From the NCBI RefSeq assembly GCF_014645315.1, contig NZ_BMLQ01000003.1, forward strand, positions 332,930 through 396,929: a stretch of DNA of 64,000 bases. The letters are read 5' to 3'. This stretch comes from Citricoccus zhacaiensis (GTDB lineage: Bacteria; Actinomycetota; Actinomycetes; Actinomycetales; Micrococcaceae). The translations under genes and the position numbers were made by a program. Below the pieces are notes generated by a model. The model worked only from the letters and a program-made list of their open reading frames with translations, ran no database searches and was not told the origin of the DNA. Positions 26,977 to 36,258 of the stretch are shown in pieces (position 1 is the stretch's first letter; each line of letters opens with the position of its first letter).

Positions 26977-27202
26977 CCCCGTTCCATTGTTACTTGCAAG
27001 GAACGAATGTGACGGCCGAGTGTTGTCACATGAACTTCCGCGACTCGGCGGTCCCCTCGGGGGCGACGATTGTTCGGCGATGGTGCCGGCGGTCTGGCCG
27101 GGCCGGCTCCTGTCCGGAGTGTCTGCAGCGGGGAACGGCCGTGATCCGGCCTGACTCGCAGCCCTCACGCCGAACAGGACACTGACGCAAGGATTCATCG
27201 AC

Positions 27203-28039
27203 ATGACAACCAGTCCCCAGGGATACGTCCACATCTCGGTCCGCAACGCCCAGCGTCGTGCGGCACGGGTCCGCAGTTACCGTGAGCACGGCGGTACCTA
27301 TGGGACGCCGGCGAGCCGGCAGCTCCACTCGGTCGAGAATGTCGTGGAGCCCGCCGGGGAGGCTGAGCAGCAGGCACCCCAGACGGCGCCGATGCCGGTC
27401 CTGGCCCCCAATGGGATCCCCGGCCCTCAGGCTGTGGCCACCGAGACCGAAGCCCGTGGCTTCGTCATCTACGTGGGCATGGACGAGTCAGCCGCCTCGG
27501 CCGCCGGGACGTCGCTGACCCGGCTGGCCAACGAGCTGCGCCACTATGTCGAATCCCTGGTGCCGGGCTCCCAGTCCGCCGCGGCCGTGGCGATCGCCCC
27601 GGCAGGCGCTCCCGGCTCCGACCTCGAGGTCGTCCGCCAGGTCCTCGGGGATCCGACCATTCAGCAGGGCATCCGCCCGGACCTGCTCCAGGCCCCGGCC
27701 CCGGTCTCGACCCGCCAGCCGGGCGTCCTGATCGATCTCGCACGCCGCGAGGTGCAGCTGGACGGTGAGGGCCTGAACCTCACCTACAAGGAGTTCGAGC
27801 TGCTCAACTACCTCGTGGAGAACGGTGGCCGCACCGTGGGCCGGGACGAACTGCTCGAATCCCTGTGGAGGAACTCGGACGAGGTGCCGAACGAGCGCAC
27901 CATCGACGTCCACATCCGCCGGCTGCGGTCCAAGCTGGGCCGGCTGTCCGGCACCGTCCGGACCGTGCGCGGGCAAGGGTACCGCTTCTACGAGCACCCC
28001 GAAGTGGTCGTCTGGGCCGCGCCCGAATACAGCATCTGA
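27203..28039 (+). CDS. Winged-helix (OmpR/PhoB-type) transcriptional regulator without receiver domain
   Basis: A 278-residue protein. The C-terminal ~100 residues (about 170-265) are an OmpR/PhoB DNA-binding domain: LDGEGLNLTYKEFELLNYLV, GRTVGRDELLESLW, NERTIDVHIRRLRSKLG (recognition helix) and the wing TVRTVRGQGYRFYE. The N-terminal part is not a phospho-receiver domain: there is a basic start (RNAQRRAARVRSYREHGG), a Pro/Ala-rich linker and a region around FVIYVGMDESAASAAGTSL. Control by a partner kinase is therefore not expected. It lies downstream of a large control region and upstream of, possibly co-transcribed with, a SixA-like gene that also has its own leaderless promoter. Confidence 0.88.
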   Translation: MTTSPQGYVHISVRNAQRRAARVRSYREHGGTYGTPASRQLHSVENVVEPAGEAEQQAPQTAPMPVLAPNGIPGPQAVATETEARGFVIYVGMDESAASAAGTSLTRLANELRHYVESLVPGSQSAAAVAIAPAGAPGSDLEVVRQVLGDPTIQQGIRPDLLQAPAPVSTRQPGVLIDLARREVQLDGEGLNLTYKEFELLNYLVENGGRTVGRDELLESLWRNSDEVPNERTIDVHIRRLRSKLGRLSGTVRTVRGQGYRFYEHPEVVVWAAPEYSI

Positions 28040-28066
28040 GTCATGTCCGGCACGTAGGCTGGCCGC

Positions 28067-28621
28067 ATGCCTGCCGACGCCGCCACGCCTGACCGTATCG
28101 ACACCTCCGGGGACAAGACCCTGATCCTGCTGCGCCATGCCAAGTCGGACTGGCCGGACGGCGTGAACGACCACGACCGCCCCCTGGGCGGCCGCGGCAA
28201 CCGCGAGGCGCCCGCCGCCGGCCAGTGGCTGGCCGGGCAGGGACTGTACCCGGACATGATCCTGTGCTCGGATGCCGTGCGCACCCGCCAGACCTGCACC
28301 TGGGTCTGCAGCGAACTCGGGGAGAAGGCGCCCACTCCCTACCTGGATTCGCGTCTCTACGAGGCTGATGCCACCCGTGCCCTGGCCGTGATCAATGAGA
28401 CCGAGGAGCGGGTGCGGACGCTGATGGTCATCGGGCACATGCCGTGGGTGCAGGACCTGGGCATGCGGATCGCCTCGGTGGACTCGGACGAGGAGGCCGT
28501 CGTCTCCATGGCGGAGCGCTATCCCACGCTGGGCCTGCAGGTCTTCAAGGTGCCGGGGGAGTGGGCGTCACTGGACGGGCGCGACGCGCGGATGACCCAC
28601 TTCGTGGTGCCGCGCCCCTGA
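28067..28621 (+). CDS. SixA-like histidine phosphatase
   Basis: A 184-residue histidine phosphatase with the catalytic motif LILLRHAKSDWPDGVNDHDR (RHxK/G nucleophile His) and the second catalytic His in TLMVIGHMPWVQDLG. Length and motifs fit the SixA group, which can remove phosphate from histidine phosphotransfer proteins or small phospho-compounds in the cytoplasm. TAGGCT lies six bases before ATG 28067, so the message is leaderless and independent of the upstream regulator, which stops 27 bases earlier. The physiological substrate is not inferable. Confidence 0.88.
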   Translation: MPADAATPDRIDTSGDKTLILLRHAKSDWPDGVNDHDRPLGGRGNREAPAAGQWLAGQGLYPDMILCSDAVRTRQTCTWVCSELGEKAPTPYLDSRLYEADATRALAVINETEERVRTLMVIGHMPWVQDLGMRIASVDSDEEAVVSMAERYPTLGLQVFKVPGEWASLDGRDARMTHFVVPRP

Positions 28622-28641
28622 CAAGGGGTCGGACGCACAAC

Positions 28642-28671
28642 AAAAAACCCGGATCCTCCGTGGATCCGGGT
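28642..28671 (-). terminator. Rho-independent terminator of tRNA-Arg
   Basis: ACCCGGATCC (28647-28656) and GGATCCGGGT (28662-28671) form a 10-bp stem with a 5-base loop. On the minus strand it is followed directly by six T (28642-28647), a textbook intrinsic terminator. It may also stop the convergent SixA-like gene. Confidence 0.9.
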
Positions 28672-28699
28672 GTGAGCTGGTCTGATGTGTCAGACCACT

Positions 28700-28776
28700 T
28701 GGTGCGCCCTAAGGGATTCGAACCCCTGACCTTCTGTTCCGTAGACAGACGCTCTATCCAGCTGAGCTAAGGGCGC
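28700..28776 (-). tRNA. tRNA-Arg (anticodon ACG)
   Basis: The cloverleaf is clear: acceptor GCGCCCT/AGGGCGC, D-arm GCTC...GAGC, anticodon stem TCTGT/ACAGA with loop CTACGGA (anticodon ACG, converted to ICG by TadA), T-arm GGTTCGAATCC. The discriminator is A and the CCA end is encoded at 28700-28702. Confidence 0.97.
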
Positions 28777-28945
28777 ATCGACCGCGATCGGCCTTGAAAG
28801 ACTATACCGGCCCGGTGGCGGTTCACCAAATCCTGGATTCCGGCCGAGGCCGCGCGTGCGGGCCGGGTGCGCCGCCGTCGTCCGCTGGGCCGGGGTGCGT
28901 GAATGTCAGGTGGCGTCACCGAAACGTCGGCGAAATCTCCGTGGG

Positions 28946-28951
28946 TAGAAT
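28946..28951 (+). promoter_or_regulatory. Possible -10 element of the PEP carboxykinase gene
   Basis: TAGAAT fits the -10 consensus and lies 103 bases before the pckG ATG, implying a ~95-base untranslated leader. No convincing -35 element is visible at the expected distance. Confidence 0.35.
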
Positions 28952-29054
28952 GACTCGTGGAGACGGTGTACGCACAATGGGGTGCCGGCCGCTGACGGCC
29001 TCATTCCCTTGTGCCCAACCGGAATGCACCCGCAACCCAATGGAGGGAACCCCC

Positions 29055-30896
29055 ATGGCCAAAAACTCCTCACTCGCGTTCGCAGATCGCGCTGTGGCGG
29101 AAGCGCCGACCAGTTACGGCAAGCTTCTCGACTGGGTGAAGGAGGTTGCCGAGCTCACGGAGCCCGACTCCGTGTATTGGGTGGACGGCTCCCAGGAGGA
29201 GTACGACCGCCTGGCCGGCGAACTGGTCGAGGCGGGCACCTTCGTCAAGCTCGCCGAGGACAAGTTCCCGAACTCCTACGCCGCCTTCTCCGACCCCGCC
29301 GATGTGGCGCGCGTGGAGGACCGGACGTTCATCTGCTCCGAGAAGGAGGAGGACGCCGGCTTCACCAACAACTGGATGGACCCGTCCGAGATGAAGGGCA
29401 TCCTCAAGGACACCTTCGCCGGATCCATGCACGGCCGCACGATGTACGTGATCCCCTTCGTGATGGGCCACCTTGAGGCCGATGACCCGAAGTTCGGCGT
29501 CGAGATCACGGACTCCGCCTACGTGGTGAACTCCATGCGCATCATGGCCCGCATCGGGACGGACGTGCTGAAAAAGATGGAGGAGACCGAGGCGTTCTTC
29601 GTCCCGGCCCTGCACTCCGTCGGTGCCCCGCTCGAGGAGGGCGAGGCCGATGTGGCGTGGCCGTGCAACGAGACCAAGTGGATCGTGCACTTCCCCGAGG
29701 AGCGCTCCATCTGGTCCTACGGCTCCGGCTACGGCGGCAACGCCCTGCTGGGCAAGAAGTGCTACGCGCTGCGTATCGCCTCGGTCATGGCCCGGGACGA
29801 GGGATGGCTGGCCGAGCACATGCTGATCCTCAAGCTGACCAACCCGGAGGGCAAGTCCTACACGATCTCCGGCGCGTTCCCCTCCGCCTGCGGCAAGACC
29901 AACCTCGCGCTGATCGAGCCGACCATCGAGGGCTGGAAGGCGGAGACCCTGGGTGATGACATCACCTGGATCCGCCCCGGCAAGGACGGCGAGTTCCGGG
30001 TGGTCAACCCGGAGGCCGGCTACTTCGGCGTGGCACCCGGCACCGGGTGGGGCACCAACCCGAACGCCATGAAGGCCATCGCCCAGGGCAACTCGATCTT
30101 CACCAACGTCGCCCTGACCGATGACGGCGGCGTGTGGTGGGAGGGCATGACGGACGAGGTCCCGGCCCATCTGACCGACTGGCGCGGCAATGAATGGACC
30201 CCCGAGTCCGGTACCCCTGCCGCCCATCCGAACTCGCGGTTCTGCACCCCGATCGACCAGACGGAGATGCTGGCCGACGAATACCACGAACCCAACGGGG
30301 TCAAGCTGGACGCCATCCTCTTCGGCGGCCGCCGCAAGACCACCATCCCGCTGGTGACCGAGTCCTTCGACTGGGAGGACGGCATCTTCAAGGGGGCCAC
30401 CCTCTCCTCGGAGACCACGGCGGCCGCCGTCGGTGCCGTGGGCGTGGTCCGTCGGGACCTGATGGCCATGCTGCCGTTCATCGGCTATGACGCGGGCGAC
30501 TACCTGGAGCACTGGGTCAAGGTCTCCGGCGAGGTGGACCAGGCCAAGCTGCCGAAGATCTACCTGGTCAACTGGTTCCGCCGCAACCGGGACGGCGGCT
30601 TCGCCTGGCCCGGCTTCGGGGAGAACTCCCGCGTGCTGAAGTGGGTCGTGGAACGCCTCGAGGGCACGGCCGATGCCACCGAGACCCCGGTCGGCTTCGT
30701 CCCCACCGCGGACTCGCTGGACCTCTCCGGCCTGGAGCTGTCTGCCGCCGATCTCGAGGACGCCCTCCGCGTGGACGCCGAGGAGTGGAAGGACGAGGTG
30801 GCCTCCATCGAGGAATGGTTCGCCCGCTTCGGTGCCTCCCTGCCCGCCTCGATCGCCGGCCAGCTGGACGGGTTGCGCCAGCGCGTCAACGGCTGA
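29055..30896 (+). CDS. pckG: Phosphoenolpyruvate carboxykinase (GTP)
   Basis: A 613-residue enzyme converting oxaloacetate and GTP to phosphoenolpyruvate, CO2 and GDP; the entry step of gluconeogenesis. Seen: the GTP-PEPCK P-loop with reactive Cys, [15 protein letters not shown], the substrate region [20 protein letters not shown], the metal-site stretch [12 protein letters not shown], and [12 protein letters not shown]. The full length matches the GTP-type family. ATG 29055 is preceded by GGAGGG; the in-frame upstream stretch (from 28794) has no family character. It is followed by a strong terminator. Confidence 0.97.
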   Translation: MAKNSSLAFADRAVAEAPTSYGKLLDWVKEVAELTEPDSVYWVDGSQEEYDRLAGELVEAGTFVKLAEDKFPNSYAAFSDPADVARVEDRTFICSEKEEDAGFTNNWMDPSEMKGILKDTFAGSMHGRTMYVIPFVMGHLEADDPKFGVEITDSAYVVNSMRIMARIGTDVLKKMEETEAFFVPALHSVGAPLEEGEADVAWPCNETKWIVHFPEERSIWSYGSGYGGNALLGKKCYALRIASVMARDEGWLAEHMLILKLTNPEGKSYTISGAFPSACGKTNLALIEPTIEGWKAETLGDDITWIRPGKDGEFRVVNPEAGYFGVAPGTGWGTNPNAMKAIAQGNSIFTNVALTDDGGVWWEGMTDEVPAHLTDWRGNEWTPESGTPAAHPNSRFCTPIDQTEMLADEYHEPNGVKLDAILFGGRRKTTIPLVTESFDWEDGIFKGATLSSETTAAAVGAVGVVRRDLMAMLPFIGYDAGDYLEHWVKVSGEVDQAKLPKIYLVNWFRRNRDGGFAWPGFGENSRVLKWVVERLEGTADATETPVGFVPTADSLDLSGLELSAADLEDALRVDAEEWKDEVASIEEWFARFGASLPASIAGQLDGLRQRVNG

Positions 30897-30917
30897 CCAC
30901 GCTGACTCCGTTGGCTA

Positions 30918-30960
30918 CGCCGCCGCCCGGTACCGCTTCGGTGCCGGGCGGCGGCGTTTA
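30918..30960 (+). terminator. Strong hairpin terminator of pckG
   Basis: CGCCGCCGCCCGG (30918-30930) pairs with CCGGGCGGCGGCG (30944-30956), extended by ACC/GGT across one U-G pair to about a 17-bp stem with a 5-base loop. TTTA follows. Confidence 0.9.
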
Positions 30961-31073
30961 ACCGAGCAGGACCACGCAGGTCGCCTCCTCCACAGGGCAC
31001 GACGGCGGCGCCCTCCTCCACCGTTCGGCGCACCGGGCGCTGGGGTGTCCGTCCCGGCTGGAATACTGGCCGC

Positions 31074-33281
31074 ATGGCGCACAATGACAACGACGGTGAC
31101 TTCCCTGGCGACACCTCGACGGCCCGGGAGGCTCTGCGGGCCGAGGCCCGTGAGGTCCTGTGCCGGCTGGTGGGCCGCGAGGACGCGGACTTCCACCCCG
31201 GCCAGTTCGAGGCGATCGAGGCCCTGGTGGCGGATCGGCGCCGGGCTTTGGTGGTCCAGCGGACCGGCTGGGGCAAGTCCGCGGTGTACTTCGTGGCCTC
31301 CCTCTTGCTGCGTGCACGGGGTGCGGGCCCCACGTTGATCGTCTCGCCGCTGCTGGCACTGATGCGGGACCAGGTCTCCGCGGCGGGCCGCGCCGGGGTG
31401 CGCGCCGAAGCCATCAACTCCGCGAACGCCACCGAATGGGACCAGATTCGGGAGCGGCTCGCTGCAGACACGGTGGACGTGCTGCTGGTGTCCCCCGAGC
31501 GGCTCAACAACCCGCAGTTCCGGGACGTGCAATTGCCGGACCTCATCCGCCGGACCGGGATGCTGGTGGTGGATGAGGCGCACTGCATCTCGGACTGGGG
31601 CCATGACTTCCGTCCCGACTACCGGCGGATCCGGGACCTCATCGCCCAACTGCCCGGTGCCGGTGACCGCCGTGTGCCGGTGCTGGCCACCACGGCCACC
31701 GCCAATGAGCGCGTGGTCCAGGACGTCGCCGAACAATTGGGCGTGGCCGGAGCAGAGGGCTCGGGCGAGGTCTTCGTCCTGCGCGGTCCGCTGGCCCGTT
31801 CCTCCCTGCGGCTAGGGGTGCTGCGCATGCCGAGCCCCGCCAGTCGGCTCGCCTGGCTGCTGACGCACCTGGACTCGCTGCCCGGGTCCGGGATCGTCTA
31901 CGCACTCACCGTCTCCGCGGCCGAGGACACCGCGCGCGCCCTGCGGGACGCCGGCCATGAGGTGGTGTCCTACACCGGGCGAACCGACCCGGAACAGCGG
32001 GCCGAACTGGAGCAGGCCCTGAAGGACAACCGGGTCAAGGCCCTGGTCGCCACCTCGGCCCTGGGCATGGGCTTTGACAAGCCGGACCTGGGCTTCGTGG
32101 TCCACCTCGGCGCACCCAGCTCTCCGGTGGCCTACTACCAGCAGGTCGGCCGCGCCGGCCGTGCCACGGACCACGCCGATGTGCTGCTGCTGCCCGGCAC
32201 CGAGGATCGCGAGATCTGGCGCTACTTCGCCACCACGTCCATGCCGGACGAGCACCAGGCCCGGGCCGTGCTGGGAGAGCTGGAGGCCGCCGGTAAACCG
32301 CTGTCCGTCCCCGCCCTGGAGACCCGGGTGGACCTGAAGCGCACCCCGCTGGAGCTGCTGCTCAAGGTCCTGGCCGTGGACGGGGCCGTGGAACGCACCC
32401 AGGGTGGCTGGCAGCGGACCAGGCAGCCGTGGACGTATGACGGCGAACGCTACGGCCGGGTGGCCCAGGCCCGCCTCGCCGAGGAGAAGCTCATGCTGGA
32501 CTACGAGAACACGTCCGGATGCCGCATGGAGTTCCTCTCGCATGTCCTGGATGACCCGGAGGCGGCGCCCTGCGGCAGGTGTGACAACTGCGCCGGCCGG
32601 TGGTTCCCCACGGGCATCGACGAGACGGCCAAGGGCAGTGCCTCGAAGGCGTTGGGCCGGGTGGGGGTACCCATCGAACCGCGCCGGAGCTGGCCCAGCG
32701 GTATGGACAGGCTGGGGGTGCCCCTGAAGGGCCGCATCCCGGAGGATTCCCAGGTGGCCGAGGGGCGGGCCGTGGCCCGGCTGACTGACCTGGGCTGGGG
32801 CGGACGGCTGCGCACCCTGTTCACGGTCGCAGAAGGGGGTGTGCAGGATGCTCCCGTGGAGCAGGACCTGCTGCAGGGAGCAGTCCAGGTCCTGGCGTCC
32901 TGGGACTGGGAGGAACGGCCCATCGCGGTGGTCTCCATGCCGTCCCGCTCGCGCCCCCAGTTGGTGGGCTCCTTCGCGGAGGGCATCGCCCGGATCGGCC
33001 GCCTGCCGTATCTGGGCTCCCTCGACCTCGTGGACGGAGGGCCTCGCGGGGAGTCCGGCGGCAACAGTGCCTTCCGGTTGGCCTCGGTCTGGCGGATGTT
33101 CTCCGTCCCCGAGGAGCTGGCCTCCGCATTGGCCTCCGCCCGAGAATCCGGACGGCACGGCCCGGTGCTCCTCATCGACGATCGCACGGACAGCCGCTGG
33201 ACGCTGACCGAGGCCGGGCGCGTCCTGCGCGAGGCCGGGGCCAGTGGGGTGCTGCCCTTCGTCCTGGCTCTGAACGGGTAG
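31074..33281 (+). CDS. RqlH-like RecQ-family helicase with phosphoribosyltransferase-like tail
   Basis: A 735-residue 3'-5' DNA helicase. Seen: motif I QRTGWGKSAVYF (unusual WGKS in place of GxGKS), DEAHCISDWGHDF (motif II and aromatic loop), ATTATAN, SALGMGFDKPDLGFVVHLG and YYQQVGRAGRATDHA (motif VI), then a zinc-binding cluster CRMEF...CGRCDNC. The C-terminal ~200 residues end in a PRPP-type motif, PVLLIDDRTDSRWTLTEAGR. This domain order is that of the RqlH clade characterised in Mycobacterium smegmatis. AATACT sits six bases before ATG 31074. It is probably involved in DNA repair; role of the tail is unknown. Confidence 0.9.
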   Translation: MAHNDNDGDFPGDTSTAREALRAEAREVLCRLVGREDADFHPGQFEAIEALVADRRRALVVQRTGWGKSAVYFVASLLLRARGAGPTLIVSPLLALMRDQVSAAGRAGVRAEAINSANATEWDQIRERLAADTVDVLLVSPERLNNPQFRDVQLPDLIRRTGMLVVDEAHCISDWGHDFRPDYRRIRDLIAQLPGAGDRRVPVLATTATANERVVQDVAEQLGVAGAEGSGEVFVLRGPLARSSLRLGVLRMPSPASRLAWLLTHLDSLPGSGIVYALTVSAAEDTARALRDAGHEVVSYTGRTDPEQRAELEQALKDNRVKALVATSALGMGFDKPDLGFVVHLGAPSSPVAYYQQVGRAGRATDHADVLLLPGTEDREIWRYFATTSMPDEHQARAVLGELEAAGKPLSVPALETRVDLKRTPLELLLKVLAVDGAVERTQGGWQRTRQPWTYDGERYGRVAQARLAEEKLMLDYENTSGCRMEFLSHVLDDPEAAPCGRCDNCAGRWFPTGIDETAKGSASKALGRVGVPIEPRRSWPSGMDRLGVPLKGRIPEDSQVAEGRAVARLTDLGWGGRLRTLFTVAEGGVQDAPVEQDLLQGAVQVLASWDWEERPIAVVSMPSRSRPQLVGSFAEGIARIGRLPYLGSLDLVDGGPRGESGGNSAFRLASVWRMFSVPEELASALASARESGRHGPVLLIDDRTDSRWTLTEAGRVLREAGASGVLPFVLALNG

Positions 33282-33310
33282 ACATCCAGCGGGGGAGATA
33301 ACGTGGTCTC

Positions 33311-34621
33311 ATGGACCTCAACACCCTGCTGAATGTGGCCCTCGTCGTGCTCTTCGTGCTGATCGGTGGAGTGTTCGCCGGCACGGAGATGGCCATCGTC
33401 AACCTGCGGCAATCCCAGACCCAGGCGATCGAGGACAGCGGACCGCGGGGCGCTAAGACCGCGGCGCTGGTCCGTGACCCCAACCTGTTCCTCTCTGCCG
33501 TGCAGATCGGCGTCACCGTCGCCGGTTTCTTCTCCTCGGCCTACGGGGCCTCCACGATCGCGCCGGACCTCGCGCCCGTCCTGGTCGGTTGGGGGCTCGG
33601 GGAGCAGGCCGCGAGCACCGTGGCCCTGGTGGGCATGACCCTGGTCATCGCCTACCTGTCCCTGGTGTTCGGTGAGCTCGTGCCGAAGCGGATGGCGATG
33701 CAGAATGCGGTGGGCTTCACCAAGGTCCTGGCTCCGCCGTTGGGAGCCTTCGCCGTCCTGATGCGCCCGGTCATCGGGCTGCTCTCGGTGTCCACCAACG
33801 TGGTGGTCCGCCTGCTCGGCGGCGATCCGAAGGCTCACCAGGAGGCGGTCTCCGCCGAGGAGATCCGCTCGATGGTGAGCACATCGGAGGCGCTCGAGGA
33901 CACGGACCGGCACGTGCTGCAGTCCGTGTTCGAAGCCGCTGACCGCACGGTGGTGGAAGTCATGCGGCCGCGGCCCGAGGTGAACTTCCTGGCCGGGGAG
34001 ACCAGCGTGGCCGAGGCCCTGCGGCAGTTGGCCGACCTGCCCAACTCGCGTTACCCCATCACCGGGGAGGACTCGGATGATGTCCTCGGCTTCATCCACA
34101 TCCGCGACCTGTTGCGGGTGCCGGACCCGTCAACGACGCTGGCCGGGATCGCCCGCGAGATCACCGTGCTGCCCGGCACAGTGGACGTGTTGCATGCCCT
34201 GAGCCGCATGCGGTCCAGCGGCAACCAGATCGCCCTGGTCATCGACGAATACGGGGGCACCGACGGGATCGTCACGCTGGAGGACCTGCTGGAGGAACTC
34301 GTCGGGGACATCTACGACGAGTTCGATGACAGCCTGGCCGCGGAGGACAACGCCCTGGCGTGGGGAGAGGATGCCGAGGTGGACGGCGGACTGATCCTGC
34401 AGGAACTGGCCCAGCAGACCGGCGTCGAACTGCCGGACGACGGCTCCTACGAGACCGTCGGCGGCTTCGTGATGGCCCAGCTGGGGCGCGTCCCCGAGGC
34501 GGGGGATCGGGTGGAGGCCGAAGGGGCTGGTCTGGAGGTCCTGGACATGGACGGCCACCGGGTCGGACGCGTCCGGATCACCCGCACCTCGGACCCCGAA
34601 CGCGTTGAGGGCAGAGGGTAG
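33311..34621 (+). CDS. CNNM/CorC-type membrane protein (DUF21, CBS pair, CorC domain)
   Basis: A 436-residue protein with the order DUF21 transmembrane domain (about 1-190; LFVLIGGVFAGTEMAIVNLR, GELVPKRMAMQN), two CBS domains (about 210-330; MRPRPEVNFLAGE, LVIDEYGGTDGIVTLEDLLE) and a C-terminal CorC/HlyC FAD-like domain (VDGGLILQEL, YETVGGFVMAQLGRVPEAGD). Homologues are linked to magnesium or cobalt efflux and are often mislabelled hemolysins. TAACGT (33299-33304) stands six bases before the ATG, suggesting a leaderless message. Tail-to-tail with manB. Confidence 0.9.
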   Translation: MDLNTLLNVALVVLFVLIGGVFAGTEMAIVNLRQSQTQAIEDSGPRGAKTAALVRDPNLFLSAVQIGVTVAGFFSSAYGASTIAPDLAPVLVGWGLGEQAASTVALVGMTLVIAYLSLVFGELVPKRMAMQNAVGFTKVLAPPLGAFAVLMRPVIGLLSVSTNVVVRLLGGDPKAHQEAVSAEEIRSMVSTSEALEDTDRHVLQSVFEAADRTVVEVMRPRPEVNFLAGETSVAEALRQLADLPNSRYPITGEDSDDVLGFIHIRDLLRVPDPSTTLAGIAREITVLPGTVDVLHALSRMRSSGNQIALVIDEYGGTDGIVTLEDLLEELVGDIYDEFDDSLAAEDNALAWGEDAEVDGGLILQELAQQTGVELPDDGSYETVGGFVMAQLGRVPEAGDRVEAEGAGLEVLDMDGHRVGRVRITRTSDPERVEGRG

Positions 34622-34663
34622 TCCTGGTCTCCGCCCCCCACCGCTGACCAGGCGTTCAGGCGT

Positions 34664-36184
34664 TCAGGCGTCCTGGCGCACGAGGTTGAGGACGGCGTCG
34701 CGGACGCGGGTCATGGTGCCGGCGTCGTGGGCCTCGCCGTTGTAGCGCAGGAACGGTTCGGTGTTGGACGGGCGCAGGTTGAACCACCAGGTGCCGTCCA
34801 CCGCGGTCACGGTGGTGCCGTCCATGCCGTCCACGAGCACCTCGATGCCGGCCAGGCCCTGGTCCTGTAGGCATGGCTCACAGGTCGTCGCGAGACCGCC
34901 GTCGACGCGGCCGTCCTCGATCCAGCCGGAGGCGAACACCTCCAGGACCCGGTCCACGGCGCCGGCCTTGTCCTCGACCTCGGAGTTGATCTCGCCGGAA
35001 GCGGCGTACGGGTCGTACTCGGCCGCCAGCTCGGACAGCGGCAACTCCTGGGTCCCGAGGGCCGCCAGCACGTGCATGGCCGCGAGCATCCCGGTGTCCG
35101 CGTTGTAGAAGTCGCGGAAGTAGTAGTGCGCGGAGTGCTCGCCGCCGAACACGGCCCCCTCGGCGGCCATGACGGCCTTGATGAAGGAATGGCCCACCCG
35201 GGTCTTCACGGCGCGGCCGCCCTCAGCCGCCACCAGTTCGGGGACGGCATGGGAGGTGATGAGGTTGTGGATGATCACCGGCTCCGGCTCCGGGGCCTGC
35301 ACGGCCCCGTTGACGGTGTCCCCGGCCCGGGCCCGGGCGATCTCGCGGCGGGCCACCAGGCCGGTGACCGCGGAGGGGGAGACGGGGGTGCCCTGCTCGT
35401 CGATCACGAAGCAGCGGTCGGCGTCGCCGTCGAAGGCCAGGCCGATGTCCGCGCCGTGGGCCAGGACGGCCCGCTGCAGGTCACGTAGGTTCTCCGGTTC
35501 CAGCGGGTTGGCCGGATGGTTGGGGAAGGTGCCGTCCAGTTCGAAGTACAGCGGCTCGATCTGCAGCGGCAGGCCCTCCAGCACGGTGTCGCCGAGGACT
35601 GCGGGGGTGGTCTTGCCGGCCATCCCGTTGCCGGCATCCACCACGACCTTCAACTCCCGGATGCCGGACAGGTCCACGAGGGAGCGCAGATAGGCGGCAT
35701 AGCCGGCGAGCATGTCCTGCTCCGTCACGGTCCCGGGGGCCTCCACCGCCGGGATCTCGCCGGCGTCGAGGTAGCGCTGGGCCACATCACGGATCTCGTA
35801 CAGCCCGGTGTCCGAGGACACCGGGACCGCGCCGGCCTTCGCCATCTTCATGCCGTTGTAGGCGGCAGGATTGTGGGAGGCGGTGAAGACCACCCCGGCG
35901 GCCTGCTCCACACCACAGGCGTAGTACAGCATGTCCGTGGAGATCAGCCCCAGCATCACCACGTCCGCCCCGCGGGAGGTGGCCCCGTCCGCGAAGGCCC
36001 GGGCGAACTCAGGCGAGGACGGGCGCATGTCCCCACCGACCAGCACCCGGGAGCCAGCCAGGCCCAGCACATCCACGAAGGCCGCGCCCACGGCCCTGAC
36101 GGATCCCTCAGTGATCGATTCCCCGACGATGCCGCGCACGTCATAAGCCTTGAAGGACTGGGTGAGATCCACAGAAGTCGTCAT
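34664..36184 (-). CDS. manB: Phosphomannomutase/phosphoglucomutase
   Basis: A 506-residue alpha-D-phosphohexomutase that interconverts mannose-6-P/mannose-1-P (and perhaps the glucose phosphates) for cell-wall glycan precursors. Seen: FKAYDVRGIVGESI at the start, the phosphoserine loop FTASHNPAAYNGMKMAK, the metal loop AFDGDADRCFVID, sugar loop VFGGEHSAHYYFRDFY and phosphate loop RPSNTEPFLRYNGEA. ATG 36184 is chosen since the family begins there; TAGGAT is eight bases upstream. It is divergent from the MFS gene with overlapping promoter space. Confidence 0.93.
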   Translation of the reverse strand: MTTSVDLTQSFKAYDVRGIVGESITEGSVRAVGAAFVDVLGLAGSRVLVGGDMRPSSPEFARAFADGATSRGADVVMLGLISTDMLYYACGVEQAAGVVFTASHNPAAYNGMKMAKAGAVPVSSDTGLYEIRDVAQRYLDAGEIPAVEAPGTVTEQDMLAGYAAYLRSLVDLSGIRELKVVVDAGNGMAGKTTPAVLGDTVLEGLPLQIEPLYFELDGTFPNHPANPLEPENLRDLQRAVLAHGADIGLAFDGDADRCFVIDEQGTPVSPSAVTGLVARREIARARAGDTVNGAVQAPEPEPVIIHNLITSHAVPELVAAEGGRAVKTRVGHSFIKAVMAAEGAVFGGEHSAHYYFRDFYNADTGMLAAMHVLAALGTQELPLSELAAEYDPYAASGEINSEVEDKAGAVDRVLEVFASGWIEDGRVDGGLATTCEPCLQDQGLAGIEVLVDGMDGTTVTAVDGTWWFNLRPSNTEPFLRYNGEAHDAGTMTRVRDAVLNLVRQDA

Positions 36185-36258
36185 GGGAGTCAATCCTAGG
36201 CCAGCTCGTGAGACCAGCGCGGTCAAAGGGTCCTGGTCACGGGGCTAGAGTCGGGATC

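Larger units (their letters stand above)
26829..27202. promoter_or_regulatory. 374-bp control region between upp and the winged-helix regulator
   Basis: The longest stretch without a gene or RNA. It has less GC than its neighbours around 26880-27010. It contains several TGTGA or TCACA half-sites: TCACA 26914-26918, TGTGA 26931-26935, TCACA 26963-26967, TGTGA 27008-27012 and TCACA 27026-27030. It also has a perfect palindrome at 26960-26976 and TGTGAC (27008-27013) facing GTCACA (27025-27030). No open frame here looks coding. It probably controls the regulator gene beginning at 27203. Confidence 0.6.

Noticed and set aside
26981..27004. GTTCC...GGAAC inverted repeat in the control region
   Set aside because: Five-base arms 14 bases apart are expected by chance.
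34651..34666. GGCGTTCA doubled at the end of manB
   Set aside because: Only two 8-bp copies, overlapping coding sequence; too short to interpret.
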